NCBI GenBank assembly: GCA_023426125.1
Contig: JAFABI010000094.1
Span: 50,930-114,929 of the forward strand
Reading direction: 5' to 3'
Origin: Bacillota bacterium
GTDB lineage: Bacteria > Bacillota > Clostridia > Acetivibrionales > DTU013
Length of the DNA stretch: 64,000 bases
Made by a program: the position numbers and the translations under genes. The notes under the pieces are model-generated. The model saw only the letters and a program-made list of their open reading frames with translations. It did not search any database and was not told where the DNA came from. This document shows positions 8,544 through 16,964 of this stretch, piece after piece; within the stretch, counting starts at the first letter, position 1; the number at the start of each line of letters is the position of its first letter.

Positions 8544-8879
8544 ATGGAAACGATTAAATCCATATTCTACTTTGTATTGGCAGGTATTTTTGAGATCGGC
8601 GGCGGCTATCTGGTATGGATGTGGCTGCGCGGAGGCAAAAGCATCCTGTATGGCATTATTGGTGCCGCAGTACTATTCTTATACGGAATTATTCCTACGC
8701 TTCAGCCTCCAAATGTACCCTTTGGACGAGTGTATGCCGCCTATGGAGGCATTTTCATCATCCTTTCCATCCTATGGGGCTGGCAGGTGGACAAGGTGAT
8801 TCCCGACAAGTATGACTTAATTGGAGCCTTAATAGCCCTTGTGGGAGTAGCGGTGATTATGTATGCCCCGAGAACATAA
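8544..8879 (+). CDS. YnfA/UPF0060 family small membrane protein
   Basis: 111 residues with four hydrophobic segments. The N-terminus FEIGGGYLVWMWLR and the later PFGRVYAAYGGIFI are signatures of the UPF0060 (YnfA) family, small four-helix proteins resembling SMR drug exporters; the function is uncertain. ATG 8544 follows GGGAG. It stands alone between ecfA1 and a decayed region and interrupts the usual ecfA1-ecfA2 pairing, so it may be an insertion into an ancestral ecf operon. Confidence 0.9.
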   Translation: METIKSIFYFVLAGIFEIGGGYLVWMWLRGGKSILYGIIGAAVLFLYGIIPTLQPPNVPFGRVYAAYGGIFIILSILWGWQVDKVIPDKYDLIGALIALVGVAVIMYAPRT

Positions 8880-8887
8880 TCCGGCAA

Positions 8888-9058
8888 GACGATGTTTTCA
8901 ACATCGGCAAACGTAATCCGGAGATGATTGAATCCAGCCTCCTGCATGTGAATCTGCAGGTCTGCCATTATGATACCGGAGGCTGCGTCAGCAGAAGCAT
9001 ACGGGCGGATGTTGCCACGGGGACGGTCAAGGTAATCTATCAGCCGCTAAGCATTTAG
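8888..9058 (+). pseudogene. Remnant of a CheD chemotaxis deamidase (C-terminal end)
   Basis: A 56-codon stretch without a credible start, ending at TAG 9056-9058. It reads FNIGKRNPEMIE, then a block with DTGGCVSRSIRADVATGTVKV; this resembles the last third of CheD (family pattern IGxRN..., VGGxxGRxxxFDxxTGxV). The catalytic Cys/His part is missing. No chemotaxis gene lies nearby. I infer a decayed gene left behind by deletion; the match is from memory of the family and is moderate. Nothing else is evident to 9192. Confidence 0.45.
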
Positions 9059-9192
9059 GAAAGACGGGTCTTGACATAGCGGCCAGTACGTTGTTCCTTC
9101 GAGGATTTGGATCTATTTGATAGGGATGGATTCGGAAGCCAAAGGCTTTTCAGCTGCCGCAGAAATTGATTGAAGCATTTGTCTGGCAACAA

Positions 9193-9792
9193 TCATTCGG
9201 TAAGAACAGACCGGTAGACCCGCATGCCTCCACTTTTTTCAATATCTTCGGCATTGCCGAAACGCGCTTTCATGATCTCCTTCAGCGTAGCTCCGCCTTT
9301 GTTGTGAAAAGCCACCAGCCACAGGGCTCCTCCCGGATTCAAGTGTTCCGGAGCTTCGTTTATAAGCTGCGTATTCAGCTTTTTACCCGCTGCAATTGGA
9401 GGATTTGATACGATATCGTCAAATTTTTTTCCCGTGAGACCGGAATACAGATTGCTGCCTAAGACATTCACTCCAAGCATGTTTTTTAAGGCATTGCTTT
9501 TAGCGTACTCAACGGCTCTATTGTTGATATCGGCCATCCAGACGTTTTGGCCGGGATAAAGGGCCTTGAGGTAAAGTCCTATTGCGCCGTAGCCGCAGCC
9601 CATATCAAGGATAGCCCGCCCGGAAGGCGAAAAATGCTTAATAAGCAGTTCCGAAGCCTTATCAATCCGAATCTCAAATGAGAATACACCGCTAACGGAC
9701 ATAAAGGAAAGCTCTATACCGTTTACGATCTGGGAAAAGCTTTTTTCCTTGATTTCCGAAACCGGATTTTCCGTGTAATAATGTTGATCCAT
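9193..9792 (-). CDS. Class I SAM-dependent methyltransferase (RsmC-like)
   Basis: 199-residue methyltransferase. The SAM motif I is ILDMGCGYGAIGL (about residues 60-72), the acidic motif II is WMADIN, and the catalytic motif is SNPPI, as in N2-guanine methyltransferases such as RsmC, which modify 16S rRNA G1207. It lacks the duplicated N-terminal half of the enterobacterial enzyme, as is usual in Firmicutes. It is transcribed divergently from ecfA2, with a ribosome site (GAAAGGAT) and an extended -10 upstream. The substrate is inferred. Confidence 0.9.
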   Translation of the reverse strand: MDQHYYTENPVSEIKEKSFSQIVNGIELSFMSVSGVFSFEIRIDKASELLIKHFSPSGRAILDMGCGYGAIGLYLKALYPGQNVWMADINNRAVEYAKSNALKNMLGVNVLGSNLYSGLTGKKFDDIVSNPPIAAGKKLNTQLINEAPEHLNPGGALWLVAFHNKGGATLKEIMKARFGNAEDIEKSGGMRVYRSVLTE

Positions 9793-9815
9793 ACTGTTAT
9801 CCTTTCGTATTTCTT

Positions 9816-9821
9816 ATTATA
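9816..9821 (-). promoter_or_regulatory. Extended -10 element for the methyltransferase gene
   Basis: On the minus strand, TGATATAAT (TGn plus TATAAT) lies about 25 bases before the ATG at 9792. No convincing -35 is seen, consistent with an extended -10 promoter. Confidence 0.4.
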
Positions 9822-9853
9822 TCACGATTCTTTATATTAATTAATAAAAAGGC

Positions 9854-9881
9854 TTGCAGATATGAATTGTATCATTATAAT
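9854..9881 (+). promoter_or_regulatory. Probable promoter for ecfA2-ecfT
   Basis: TTGCAG (9854-9859) and a perfect TATAAT (9876-9881) with 16-bp spacing, about 65 bases before the ecfA2 start, in the divergent region. Confidence 0.55.
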
Positions 9882-9947
9882 TATAGTAGGAAATGAAATT
9901 AGGCAATGGATTAAGATGTTGAGACTGAATACGAATTTGGAGTGTGT

Positions 9948-10805
9948 ATGTCAATCGTTGTAGAAAATCTTTCGTATATTTATATGAAAGGGACGCCTTT
10001 TGAAAAACTGGCGCTTGACAATATAAACCTTAAAATCGACGACGGTGAATTCGCAGGGATTATCGGGCATACCGGCTCCGGCAAATCTACCCTTGTTCAG
10101 CATTTCAGCGGTTTGCTGAAGCCTTCCTCGGGAAGGGTGCTGATCAATGAGACGGATACTGCGGGGAAAAACCTGAAGGAGCTGAGGCGGCATGTGGGGA
10201 TTGTATTTCAATACCCCGAGCATCAGCTTTTTGAAGAAACGGTTTACAAGGATATCGCCTTCGGACTGGTAAAGCAGGGAATGCCGGAGGAGGAAATACG
10301 GTCTGTGATCCTGGACACGATAAAAATCGTAGGCTTGCAGGAGGAAGTACTGGAAAAGTCTCCCTTTGAATTGTCCGGCGGTCAGAAACGCCGTGTGGCT
10401 ATCGCCGGAGTGCTGGCAATGAAGCCCGGGATACTTGTGCTGGATGAGCCTACGGCAGGACTTGATCCCAGGGGCAGAGACGAAATTTTCGGTTTTATCA
10501 AAAACATGCATGAAGCATTGGGGATTACCATCCTTCTTGTCTCCCACAGCATGGAGGATATCGCCAGGCTGGTCAAAAGGGTGATTGTGATGAGCAAGGG
10601 AAGAATTGAAATGGACGGAAAGGTATCGGACATCTTCAACCAGCCGGAGGCCCTGGAGAGAATAGGGCTTTCGTCGCCGCAGATTTCTTATCTGATGAAG
10701 CGGCTCAAAAGGGTGGTACCTGAAATCAATGACAATGTTTTTACGGTTAAAGATGCCAGGGATGTATTGATAAAGCATCTTATAAGACAGGAGCACAAAG
10801 CATGA
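9948..10805 (+). CDS. ecfA2: ECF transporter ATPase EcfA2
   Basis: Second ATPase of the ECF module. It has Walker A GHTGSGKST (about residues 40-48), VFQYPEHQLFEETV after the Q-loop, signature LSGGQKRR and Walker B ILVLDEPTAGLDP. Product 285 residues from ATG 9948, which sits five bases after GGAG; a GTG two codons upstream overlaps that site. The last codons overlap the ecfT ATG (ATGA), indicating translational coupling with the membrane subunit. Confidence 0.96.
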   Translation: MSIVVENLSYIYMKGTPFEKLALDNINLKIDDGEFAGIIGHTGSGKSTLVQHFSGLLKPSSGRVLINETDTAGKNLKELRRHVGIVFQYPEHQLFEETVYKDIAFGLVKQGMPEEEIRSVILDTIKIVGLQEEVLEKSPFELSGGQKRRVAIAGVLAMKPGILVLDEPTAGLDPRGRDEIFGFIKNMHEALGITILLVSHSMEDIARLVKRVIVMSKGRIEMDGKVSDIFNQPEALERIGLSSPQISYLMKRLKRVVPEINDNVFTVKDARDVLIKHLIRQEHKA

Positions 10806-11629
10806 TAAAGGACATTACCCTGGGACAATATATTCCGGGAGACTCGGTGCTTCACAAAGCTGACCCCAGGACAAAGATCATACTCACCTTTATATATATG
10901 GTCGTTCTGTTTATGATAAGGCCGGATGACAAGGTTATAATCAAAACATATACCGCCTTTGCAGCAGTGATTTTTTTTACACTGCTTGCCATCGTAGTGT
11001 CGGGGATACCTATAAAATATACCCTGAAGGGTCTTAAGCCGATTTTAATCATCATCGTCTTTACCATGGTGATCAACATTTTCACCACAAGCGGCACACC
11101 TGTCTACCCAACGGGTTTATTGAGCAAAATAACCGTCGAAGGCATAAATACGGCAATCATCCTGGCGCTGCGTCTGGCGCTCCTTATTATCGGCGCCTCT
11201 CTGCTTACGCTCACCACGACACCCATTTTGCTGACGGATGGCATAGAGAAGCTGCTGCAGCCCTTTAAAAAGCTGGGGCTGCCCGCGCATGAACTGGCAA
11301 TGATGATGACCATCGCTTTGCGGTTTATACCCACCCTGCTTGAAGAAACGGACAAGATTATGAAGGCTCAAAGCGCCAGAGGAGCTGATTTTGATACGGG
11401 GAATCTCGTACAGCGGGCGAAAAGCTTTATACCCGTCCTGGTACCTCTTTTCGTAAGCGCTTTTCGAAGAGCAGACGAACTTGCAACAGCCATGGAGGCA
11501 AGATGCTACAGGGGAAGCATCGGGCGGACCAGAATGAGGCAGCTGAAGCTGGGAGGGACCGATATCCTGTTGGCTTCCGTAACCTGTATCTTCTTTGCAT
11601 GCCTGCTTGTACTGCACAATACAATCTAA
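10802..11629 (+). CDS. ecfT: ECF transporter membrane subunit EcfT
   Basis: Integral membrane scaffold that couples the two ATPases to exchangeable S components. The 275-residue product has several hydrophobic segments (about residues 25-45, 55-75, 80-100, 115-135, 250-270) and the EcfT Ala-Arg-Gly coupling motif in AQSARGADFDTGN, with a second, degenerate motif in MEARCYRGS. Overlaps ecfA2 by four bases. The S component must be encoded elsewhere, as is usual for group II ECF systems. Confidence 0.95.
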   Translation: MIKDITLGQYIPGDSVLHKADPRTKIILTFIYMVVLFMIRPDDKVIIKTYTAFAAVIFFTLLAIVVSGIPIKYTLKGLKPILIIIVFTMVINIFTTSGTPVYPTGLLSKITVEGINTAIILALRLALLIIGASLLTLTTTPILLTDGIEKLLQPFKKLGLPAHELAMMMTIALRFIPTLLEETDKIMKAQSARGADFDTGNLVQRAKSFIPVLVPLFVSAFRRADELATAMEARCYRGSIGRTRMRQLKLGGTDILLASVTCIFFACLLVLHNTI

Positions 11630-11673
11630 GAAGAGTAAAAACCTGCGATTCTTAACAGTGATTATAAAAATTT

Positions 11674-11698
11674 GATACGGTTTGATAAAAACCGTATC
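11674..11698 (+). other. Perfect 10-bp hairpin before the hexokinase gene
   Basis: GATACGGTTT (11674-11683) pairs exactly with AAACCGTATC (11689-11698) around a 5-base loop. No T tract follows on the plus strand. It lies 18 bases before the hexokinase ATG and could be an operator or an mRNA structure affecting its expression. Confidence 0.55.
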
Positions 11699-11716
11699 CG
11701 GAAGGATGGAAGGCAG

Positions 11717-13024
11717 ATGAAAAAGATTAAAGGAAAGGTAGAAGAATTCCTCAGAAAATATGAAATGGACTATGGTAGTGTGGAGCTGGACGCTAATTGC
11801 CAGAGGTTCATTGAAGAAATGCAGAAGGGACTGGACGCTGAAGAAAGCTCGCTGCTGATGATTCCCACCTACATAAGCATGGACAGCGAAATACCTCTCA
11901 ATGAGCCTGTGATTGTAATCGACGCAGGCGGAACGAATTTCCGTGTCGCAGTGGTTTACTTTGATGATCGTAAAAAGCCTGTGATCGAAGATTTTAAAGT
12001 CTATTCCATGCCCGGTACAAAGGGGGAACTCTCAAAGGAGGAGTTTTTCGACACGATGGCCGCCTATGTCTGGCCGGTTTTACACAGGAGCAGCAAAATA
12101 GGCTTTTGTTTTTCCTATCCGGTAGTGATCTTGCCCAATAAGGACGGAAGGCTAGTGAAGTTCAGCAAGGAAGTTAAGGCCAGGGATGTGGACGGAGAGC
12201 TGATCGGTGACAACCTGCTTAAAGCGATAAAGAAGATGGGGTGCAAAGAAGAAAAAAGCCTTGTACTTTTAAATGATACGGTTTCAACATTGCTGGGCGG
12301 TAAAGCATCCTTCCCCGACAGAGTGTTTGACAGTTATATCGGCTTTATTCTGGGTACGGGCACCAATACCTGCTATATAGAAAAAGCATCCAATATAAGG
12401 AAATTGCCTGATTTGCGGGATACCGGCGGAACCATGCTGATCAATGTCGAGTCGGGAAATTATAACAAAATGCCCAGAGGGAAGATTGATCTGGAATTTG
12501 ACAGCGGCACCGCCAATCCCGGAGGATATGCATTTGAGAAAGCCATTTCCGGCGCATACCAGGGAGGCATTGTTCTTGCGGTTGTAAGAAAAGCCGCAGG
12601 GGACGGGCTTTTTACCGGCAGCTTTGCGGAAAAAATATCCGGTGATGTCCAGCTCAGTTCAAAGGAAATTGATGATTTCCTGTACTATCCTTATGGGAAT
12701 AATATTCTTGCAGAGTGCTGCTCCAACGATGAGGACAGGAAGTGCCTTTACATGCTGATTGATGCGGTAATCGAAAGGGCGGCGAAGTTTGTTGCCATTA
12801 ACCTGACGGCCGCTGTTTTGAAGACAGGGAAGGGTACCAATCCCTGCGCTCCGGTATGTATCACCGTAGATGGCTCCACCTTCTACAAATCCAAGTTGTT
12901 CAGAACAAAACTGGAGCATTACATAAAAACCTTTGCCAATGACAAAATGAATGTATATTGTGAGTTTGTAAAGGCTGAAAACGGGACGCTGATAGGAACG
13001 GCCATCGCAGGCCTGATAGGGTAG
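11717..13024 (+). CDS. Hexokinase (eukaryote-type family)
   Basis: ATP-dependent hexose phosphorylation at C6. The product, 435 residues from ATG 11717, belongs to the large hexokinase family (hexokinase_1/2 domains) rather than the bacterial ROK or Glk families: phosphate-1 motif VIDAGGTNFRVAVV, the sugar-binding region, LLNDTVSTLLGG and the adenosine-region motif ILGTGTNTCYIEK. The preferred start follows GGAAGG; an upstream in-frame TTG (11672) lies inside a hairpin. Such hexokinases occur sporadically in saccharolytic Clostridia. It lies alone between ecfT and truA. Confidence 0.9.
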   Translation: MKKIKGKVEEFLRKYEMDYGSVELDANCQRFIEEMQKGLDAEESSLLMIPTYISMDSEIPLNEPVIVIDAGGTNFRVAVVYFDDRKKPVIEDFKVYSMPGTKGELSKEEFFDTMAAYVWPVLHRSSKIGFCFSYPVVILPNKDGRLVKFSKEVKARDVDGELIGDNLLKAIKKMGCKEEKSLVLLNDTVSTLLGGKASFPDRVFDSYIGFILGTGTNTCYIEKASNIRKLPDLRDTGGTMLINVESGNYNKMPRGKIDLEFDSGTANPGGYAFEKAISGAYQGGIVLAVVRKAAGDGLFTGSFAEKISGDVQLSSKEIDDFLYYPYGNNILAECCSNDEDRKCLYMLIDAVIERAAKFVAINLTAAVLKTGKGTNPCAPVCITVDGSTFYKSKLFRTKLEHYIKTFANDKMNVYCEFVKAENGTLIGTAIAGLIG

Positions 13025-13033
13025 AAATATACG

Positions 13034-13115
13034 GAAATACATGGGGACGGTTCTCGTGTATACGATTTCCTTGAGAAATACACGGGGACGGTTCTCTTGT
13101 ATACAATTTCCTTGA
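13034..13115. repeat. Tandem 41-bp repeats carrying a GGGGACGGTTCTC core
   Basis: Two adjacent units (about 13034-13074 and 13075-13115) contain TACAyGGGGACGGTTCTC followed by kTGTATACrATTTCCTTGAG. The core resembles a short palindrome-like repeat dispersed in many clostridial genomes. Related copies lie inside truA (13751-14026). Confidence 0.7.
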
Positions 13116-13185
13116 GCAGGAGGATGAGCTTACGGGACAGTTTCAGCGAAAACAGTCTCTTGTCCTTCTCAGGAGTTATTTGAAC

Positions 13186-14223
13186 ATGCGCAATATAAAG
13201 CTGACAATCGAATATGACGGAACAGGCTATCATGGATGGCAGAGCCAGATCAACGCGGCTGCTGTTCAGGATGTCGTCAGTTCTGCCGTAAAAAAGCTGA
13301 CGGGGGAGGAAATCGGTCTTTCAGGCTCAAGCAGAACGGATACGGGTGTACACGCTCTTGGGCAGGTGGCCAATTTTTTCACGGCTTCGAAAATACCTGC
13401 CGATAAATTCGCATTTGCAATAAACACCATGCTGCCGGAAGACATTGTGATCAGGAGATCCGAAGAAGTCCATCCGGAGTTCCATTCCCGATTTTCGGCA
13501 AAGGGCAAGAAATACCGGTATTTGATTTATAATTCCGCTTTCCCCACGGCTTTGTTGAGGCATAGAGCCTGGCACGTGGTTTACCGTCTGGATCCGGCTG
13601 CGATGGAGGAAGGGGCGGGGCATTTCCTGGGCACCCATGATTTCAAAGCTTTTATGGCGACAGGAAGCAGTGCGAAAACTACCGTCAGGACCATCAGCAG
13701 CATTTCGGTAAACGTCATGAGCGCAGAAACAGGACTGATTTACAAAGAGACGGGGACGGTTCCTGTGTATAATCGCAAAAAAGAATCATACACGGGGACT
13801 GTTTTGGCGTCTGACCTCGCAAGTAAGGAAACTGACAGTGCCGGGAGGGATATGGGCAGTACTGATAGCGAAATGGCTTTCACATCTGGTCAAACACAGA
13901 AGAACCATCCCCCTGTATTTTTGGACTATACGGATAGGGAACCGACTTTCACATCTGACAAAATACCGGAAAACCACCTCCTTGTATTTCAAACTGACAA
14001 AACACAGGAGAACCGTCCCCTTGTGTCCCAGGTAGCGCTGGAAATTGCCGGGGATGGGTTTCTTTACAACATGGTACGGATCATCGCCGGAACATTGGTC
14101 CAGGTGGGATATGGCAAAATCAAGCCGGAAGACGTCCCTGCAATCATCGAAGGCGGAGACAGGAAGAAAGCGGGCAAGACTGCGCCTGCTCACGGCCTTT
14201 ATCTTGTAGAGGTCTATTATTGA
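13186..14223 (+). CDS. truA: tRNA pseudouridine synthase TruA with a repeat-derived insertion
   Basis: Makes pseudouridine at tRNA positions 38-40. Catalytic Asp is in SRTDTGVHALGQVANF (D52 from ATG 13186). The front (NIKLTIEYDGTGYHGWQ) and back (GDGFLYNMVRIIAGTLVQVG) are canonical. The product is 345 residues against about 245-270 in relatives because roughly 96 residues (bases about 13741-14028) are inserted between the strand ending SAETGLI and ALEIAGDGFLYN. The insert is low-complexity and derives from GGGGACGGTTC-type repeats, yet stays in frame. The ATG follows AGGAG; the TTG at 13180 is the alternative start. Whether the enzyme is active is unknown. Confidence 0.93.
   Translation: MRNIKLTIEYDGTGYHGWQSQINAAAVQDVVSSAVKKLTGEEIGLSGSSRTDTGVHALGQVANFFTASKIPADKFAFAINTMLPEDIVIRRSEEVHPEFHSRFSAKGKKYRYLIYNSAFPTALLRHRAWHVVYRLDPAAMEEGAGHFLGTHDFKAFMATGSSAKTTVRTISSISVNVMSAETGLIYKETGTVPVYNRKKESYTGTVLASDLASKETDSAGRDMGSTDSEMAFTSGQTQKNHPPVFLDYTDREPTFTSDKIPENHLLVFQTDKTQENRPLVSQVALEIAGDGFLYNMVRIIAGTLVQVGYGKIKPEDVPAIIEGGDRKKAGKTAPAHGLYLVEVYY
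13741..14028. repeat. Repeat-built insertion inside truA
   Basis: Five related copies of the core occur: direct at 13751-13770 (CGGGGACGGTTCCTGTGTAT) and 13789-13804, inverted at about 13892-13920, 13964-13989 and 14002-14026 (the last with AGGAGAACCGTCCCC). The inverted copies lie in degenerate units of about 70 bp that begin CTTTCACATCTG (13878 and 13947). Total length is close to a multiple of three, so the reading frame is kept. Confidence 0.7.
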
Positions 14224-14704
14224 CTATGGTCGGAAAGCCGAATGCGGAAGAGAAATCAAGGAGGGTACCAAAAGCAATCCTGGCTTTCCATAGGTCATAA
14301 CATCGGCTTTTTCGCTCTTGGTATCTTTTTATACCGCAGGGAGAGAAAATAATAGCTTCCAGTGCAAAATATGTTACATTTTTATTATGTAGTATCATTT
14401 ACTTTATGCCACTATTTTTTATAAAATAGTAAAGTAAAAGTAATTTCGAGTAAAGTGTAAATCATTATGCTTATGGCCAATTTGATTGTACGTTTGCATT
14501 TGAAAGAATTACTTTATGGAGGTTTTATTGTATTCGTTGGTAAAAGCTATTTCTCTAATAAAGTTTAGATTGAAAGGAACACACGATGAAAAGCTTAAGC
14601 CTAAATGAGGATAAAAGCAATTCCGGGTGAACGGAAGCTGAATTTCAGGCTTGTAAAACCAAAAACTTAAAGGATTTGAATGCACCTTATAAGGGGGAGA
14701 AAAT
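14224..14704 (+). other. Regulatory gap before the catabolic cluster
   Basis: 481 bases without a gene. ACTATTTT (14411-14418) pairs perfectly with AAAATAGT (14423-14430), and the flanking TACTTT (14400-14405) can pair with AAAGTA (14431-14436), giving a long AT-rich dyad. ATATGTTACATTTT (about 14369-14382) recurs upstream of the permease gene (about 16861-16874), a candidate shared regulator site. AAGGGGGAG before 14705 is the ribosome site. Confidence 0.4.
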
Positions 14705-16822
14705 ATGGGAAATCCTAATGCAAGCACCGTGTTTGAAAAGAGAGCAGAATCCATGGCTAAAGGAATGGCTTTAGGCCATCAGATGGGGCAGTGGAGCGAG
14801 CGCAGATGGTGGAGGTTCCCTGCGGATAAATCCTGTTATACGGTTGAGGACGCCATTTCAATACATGAGTTGACAAACCCTGATAGAGCCAGGGAGCTTA
14901 TCGAGGACCCGCCGGTTATCACAACTCCCGGTTGGGCACCGACGTGTTTTATCGATACGGTTCCTCACATAACGGCATTGGGCATGGAATATTCGCTTAA
15001 GGAGAAAGCACTTTCACCGGAAGATATCAGGGATTTCCTGCTAAGGGAAAGGACCTGGCTCAGGCCACAGGGTGTCGGACGGACCTGCATCGAACTGATG
15101 GACGAAGGAATGAATCCCCGTATTGCAGGCCTTTTCGCCCCTTCAGTCCTGTCAGGGTGCTGGATGGCATGGCCGGCAGCACTATATAACGCGGGGTATC
15201 CTGAAGATGCATATGAAGAAGCATGTATACTGGCAAGAACCCAGAACGGCGGGGATATTACGGCTTTGACCGGACTTCTGGCAGCCGCTCTGGCAGCCGC
15301 GTTGATTCCCGGGATGACATGGGCCGGGATAAAAAATATTCTATTGAAACTATCGGAGAAAAGGGATGAACATATTGCGGAAAACCTGCGTCTGGCCCTC
15401 GCTTATGCGGAAACAGGGCGGATGGAAGATTGGTTGAAATCAGTCAGAGAAGATGAATTCAAGAATAAATTTAAAGTTTATAATTACGGGCTGGATTGGA
15501 TTTCGTCCTTTTATGCTTCCATGTCATTATTGGAGTTCACCTATCTTAAAGGAACATCGTGGCCGGAATTTATCCGTCTGAGCCTTATGTCCACAGATGT
15601 GCGCTTTGGTTCAATGATTGCCGTCAGCATACGTGCAGCGGTGGAGGGAGAGGAGGAATGGCCGCGGATATGGAAGGATACTCTGCGGAAGGTTCATGAA
15701 AACGAATTGGCCGGGTGGGTGGAGAAGGGCACAGATCTGGTGAAACGTAAACTGCTTGCTGAAAATGAGCTTGCCGGGAAGGTTTCAAATCAGATAGGCG
15801 ATGTGATTGAAACGTCGGACCTTTATGACAGGATACTGGCCGCCATGCTGGCAGGCGCTGCAGGAAACGTGATGGGAAGCCCGGTGGAAGACAGGGATTA
15901 TGACTGGATTGAGGAAAAGTACGGCGTACTTGACAAAATACTGGATCCCGGCAGGCTAGATACTGAGGATGATTCTGCAATGGCAATAATGTGGGCTGAA
16001 ACATACATCCGCTGCGAAGGTAGAGTATTTACGGAGGATCTGGCAGAAACCTTCCGTCAGGAAATGAACAGGAACAATTTTTATTACGATTCCCAGCATG
16101 CTTATGATTTGATGATAAAAGGCCTCGCACCCCATGCCTGCGGGCACTGGAACGTTGTGACCGGAAGCGCTTTGATGGGATGCAACCCCTGCGGCATGTA
16201 CCATGTCGGAAACCCGGCACAGGCGGCCGCCGATGCCTTAGAGCTGTCGTACCTTTATCAAAGGGGGTTTGATGTGTATGCTGCAGCAATTCTTTGTGCT
16301 GCAACAGCAGAAGCCTTAACGGCTGAAGCCACTGTGGAATCAGTGCTTGAAGCCGCATTAAAGGCTGCTCCGCCGGAGCCTCAAGCGTATTTTAACAGGT
16401 TGGACAGAAGGGAAGCAGGGCCTTATCTGAAAAAGGTGCTGAATGCGGTAGAAGGCTGCATGGATGTGTTGGAAGTGAGAAAGATCCTTTACGGTGGGTT
16501 TCTTGAATATAACGGCCAGGATCCCTGGGAAGTGGTAGCCTTTACCCTTGCCATATTCAAGGTAAGCGGCGGGGATATATGGAAATGCATGGTTGGCGGT
16601 ACCAACATAGGAAGAGACAGCGATACCATTGCAAGCCAATCTGCTTTGTTATCCGCATGCCTGAAAGGTACTGACGGACTTCCGGAGCATATCCTCGATT
16701 TTTTTGGCGAAGCGAAAATAAGCAGGTATAAAAGCCTGGCCGCCGGTATTTGCAGAATAGTTGCGGATAAATGCGGGAGAGCACGTGAGGTGCTGAAATG
16801 TATGGAGATCGGTTTGGAATAA
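14705..16822 (+). CDS. ADP-ribosylglycohydrolase family protein, double domain
   Basis: 705 residues. The C-terminal half (about 370-690) is a recognisable ADP-ribosylglycohydrolase (DraG/ARH) domain: AAMLAGAAGNVMGSPVEDR, the metal-binding DTEDDSAMA (about residue 417) and GGTNIGRDSDTIAS (about 634). The N-terminal half is a second, divergent copy of the fold (GMALGHQMGQW, then YPEDAYEEACILA) without the acidic metal cluster, so probably non-catalytic or altered. No signal peptide. It opens the sugar cluster; relatives often accompany sugar ABC transporters, and a role on glycosides or nucleosides rather than ADP-ribosyl proteins is plausible but unproven. Confidence 0.85.
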   Translation: MGNPNASTVFEKRAESMAKGMALGHQMGQWSERRWWRFPADKSCYTVEDAISIHELTNPDRARELIEDPPVITTPGWAPTCFIDTVPHITALGMEYSLKEKALSPEDIRDFLLRERTWLRPQGVGRTCIELMDEGMNPRIAGLFAPSVLSGCWMAWPAALYNAGYPEDAYEEACILARTQNGGDITALTGLLAAALAAALIPGMTWAGIKNILLKLSEKRDEHIAENLRLALAYAETGRMEDWLKSVREDEFKNKFKVYNYGLDWISSFYASMSLLEFTYLKGTSWPEFIRLSLMSTDVRFGSMIAVSIRAAVEGEEEWPRIWKDTLRKVHENELAGWVEKGTDLVKRKLLAENELAGKVSNQIGDVIETSDLYDRILAAMLAGAAGNVMGSPVEDRDYDWIEEKYGVLDKILDPGRLDTEDDSAMAIMWAETYIRCEGRVFTEDLAETFRQEMNRNNFYYDSQHAYDLMIKGLAPHACGHWNVVTGSALMGCNPCGMYHVGNPAQAAADALELSYLYQRGFDVYAAAILCAATAEALTAEATVESVLEAALKAAPPEPQAYFNRLDRREAGPYLKKVLNAVEGCMDVLEVRKILYGGFLEYNGQDPWEVVAFTLAIFKVSGGDIWKCMVGGTNIGRDSDTIASQSALLSACLKGTDGLPEHILDFFGEAKISRYKSLAAGICRIVADKCGRAREVLKCMEIGLE

Positions 16823-16964
16823 TATACCTATTCTATGCCGGATCAAAGCTTTTGTTCATAATATGTTACATTTTAATAACTTAGCGATATTTACTATGGA
16901 CGGCTACTTTTGTATGATTATTGCAGAAGACAAACAGTCTATGGATGAAAGGGTTATGTAAATC

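Noticed and set aside
9020..9040. CACGGGGACGG string resembling the truA-type repeat core
   Set aside because: It lies inside the CheD-like remnant (VATGTVKV) and lacks the rest of the repeat unit; coincidental.
9951..10796. 281-codon minus-strand frame opposite ecfA2
   Set aside because: Shadow of a strongly supported ABC ATPase gene; no ribosome site and no recognisable motif.
13034..13115. CRISPR-like pair of repeats upstream of truA
   Set aside because: Only two adjacent 41-bp units with no unique spacers and no cas genes.
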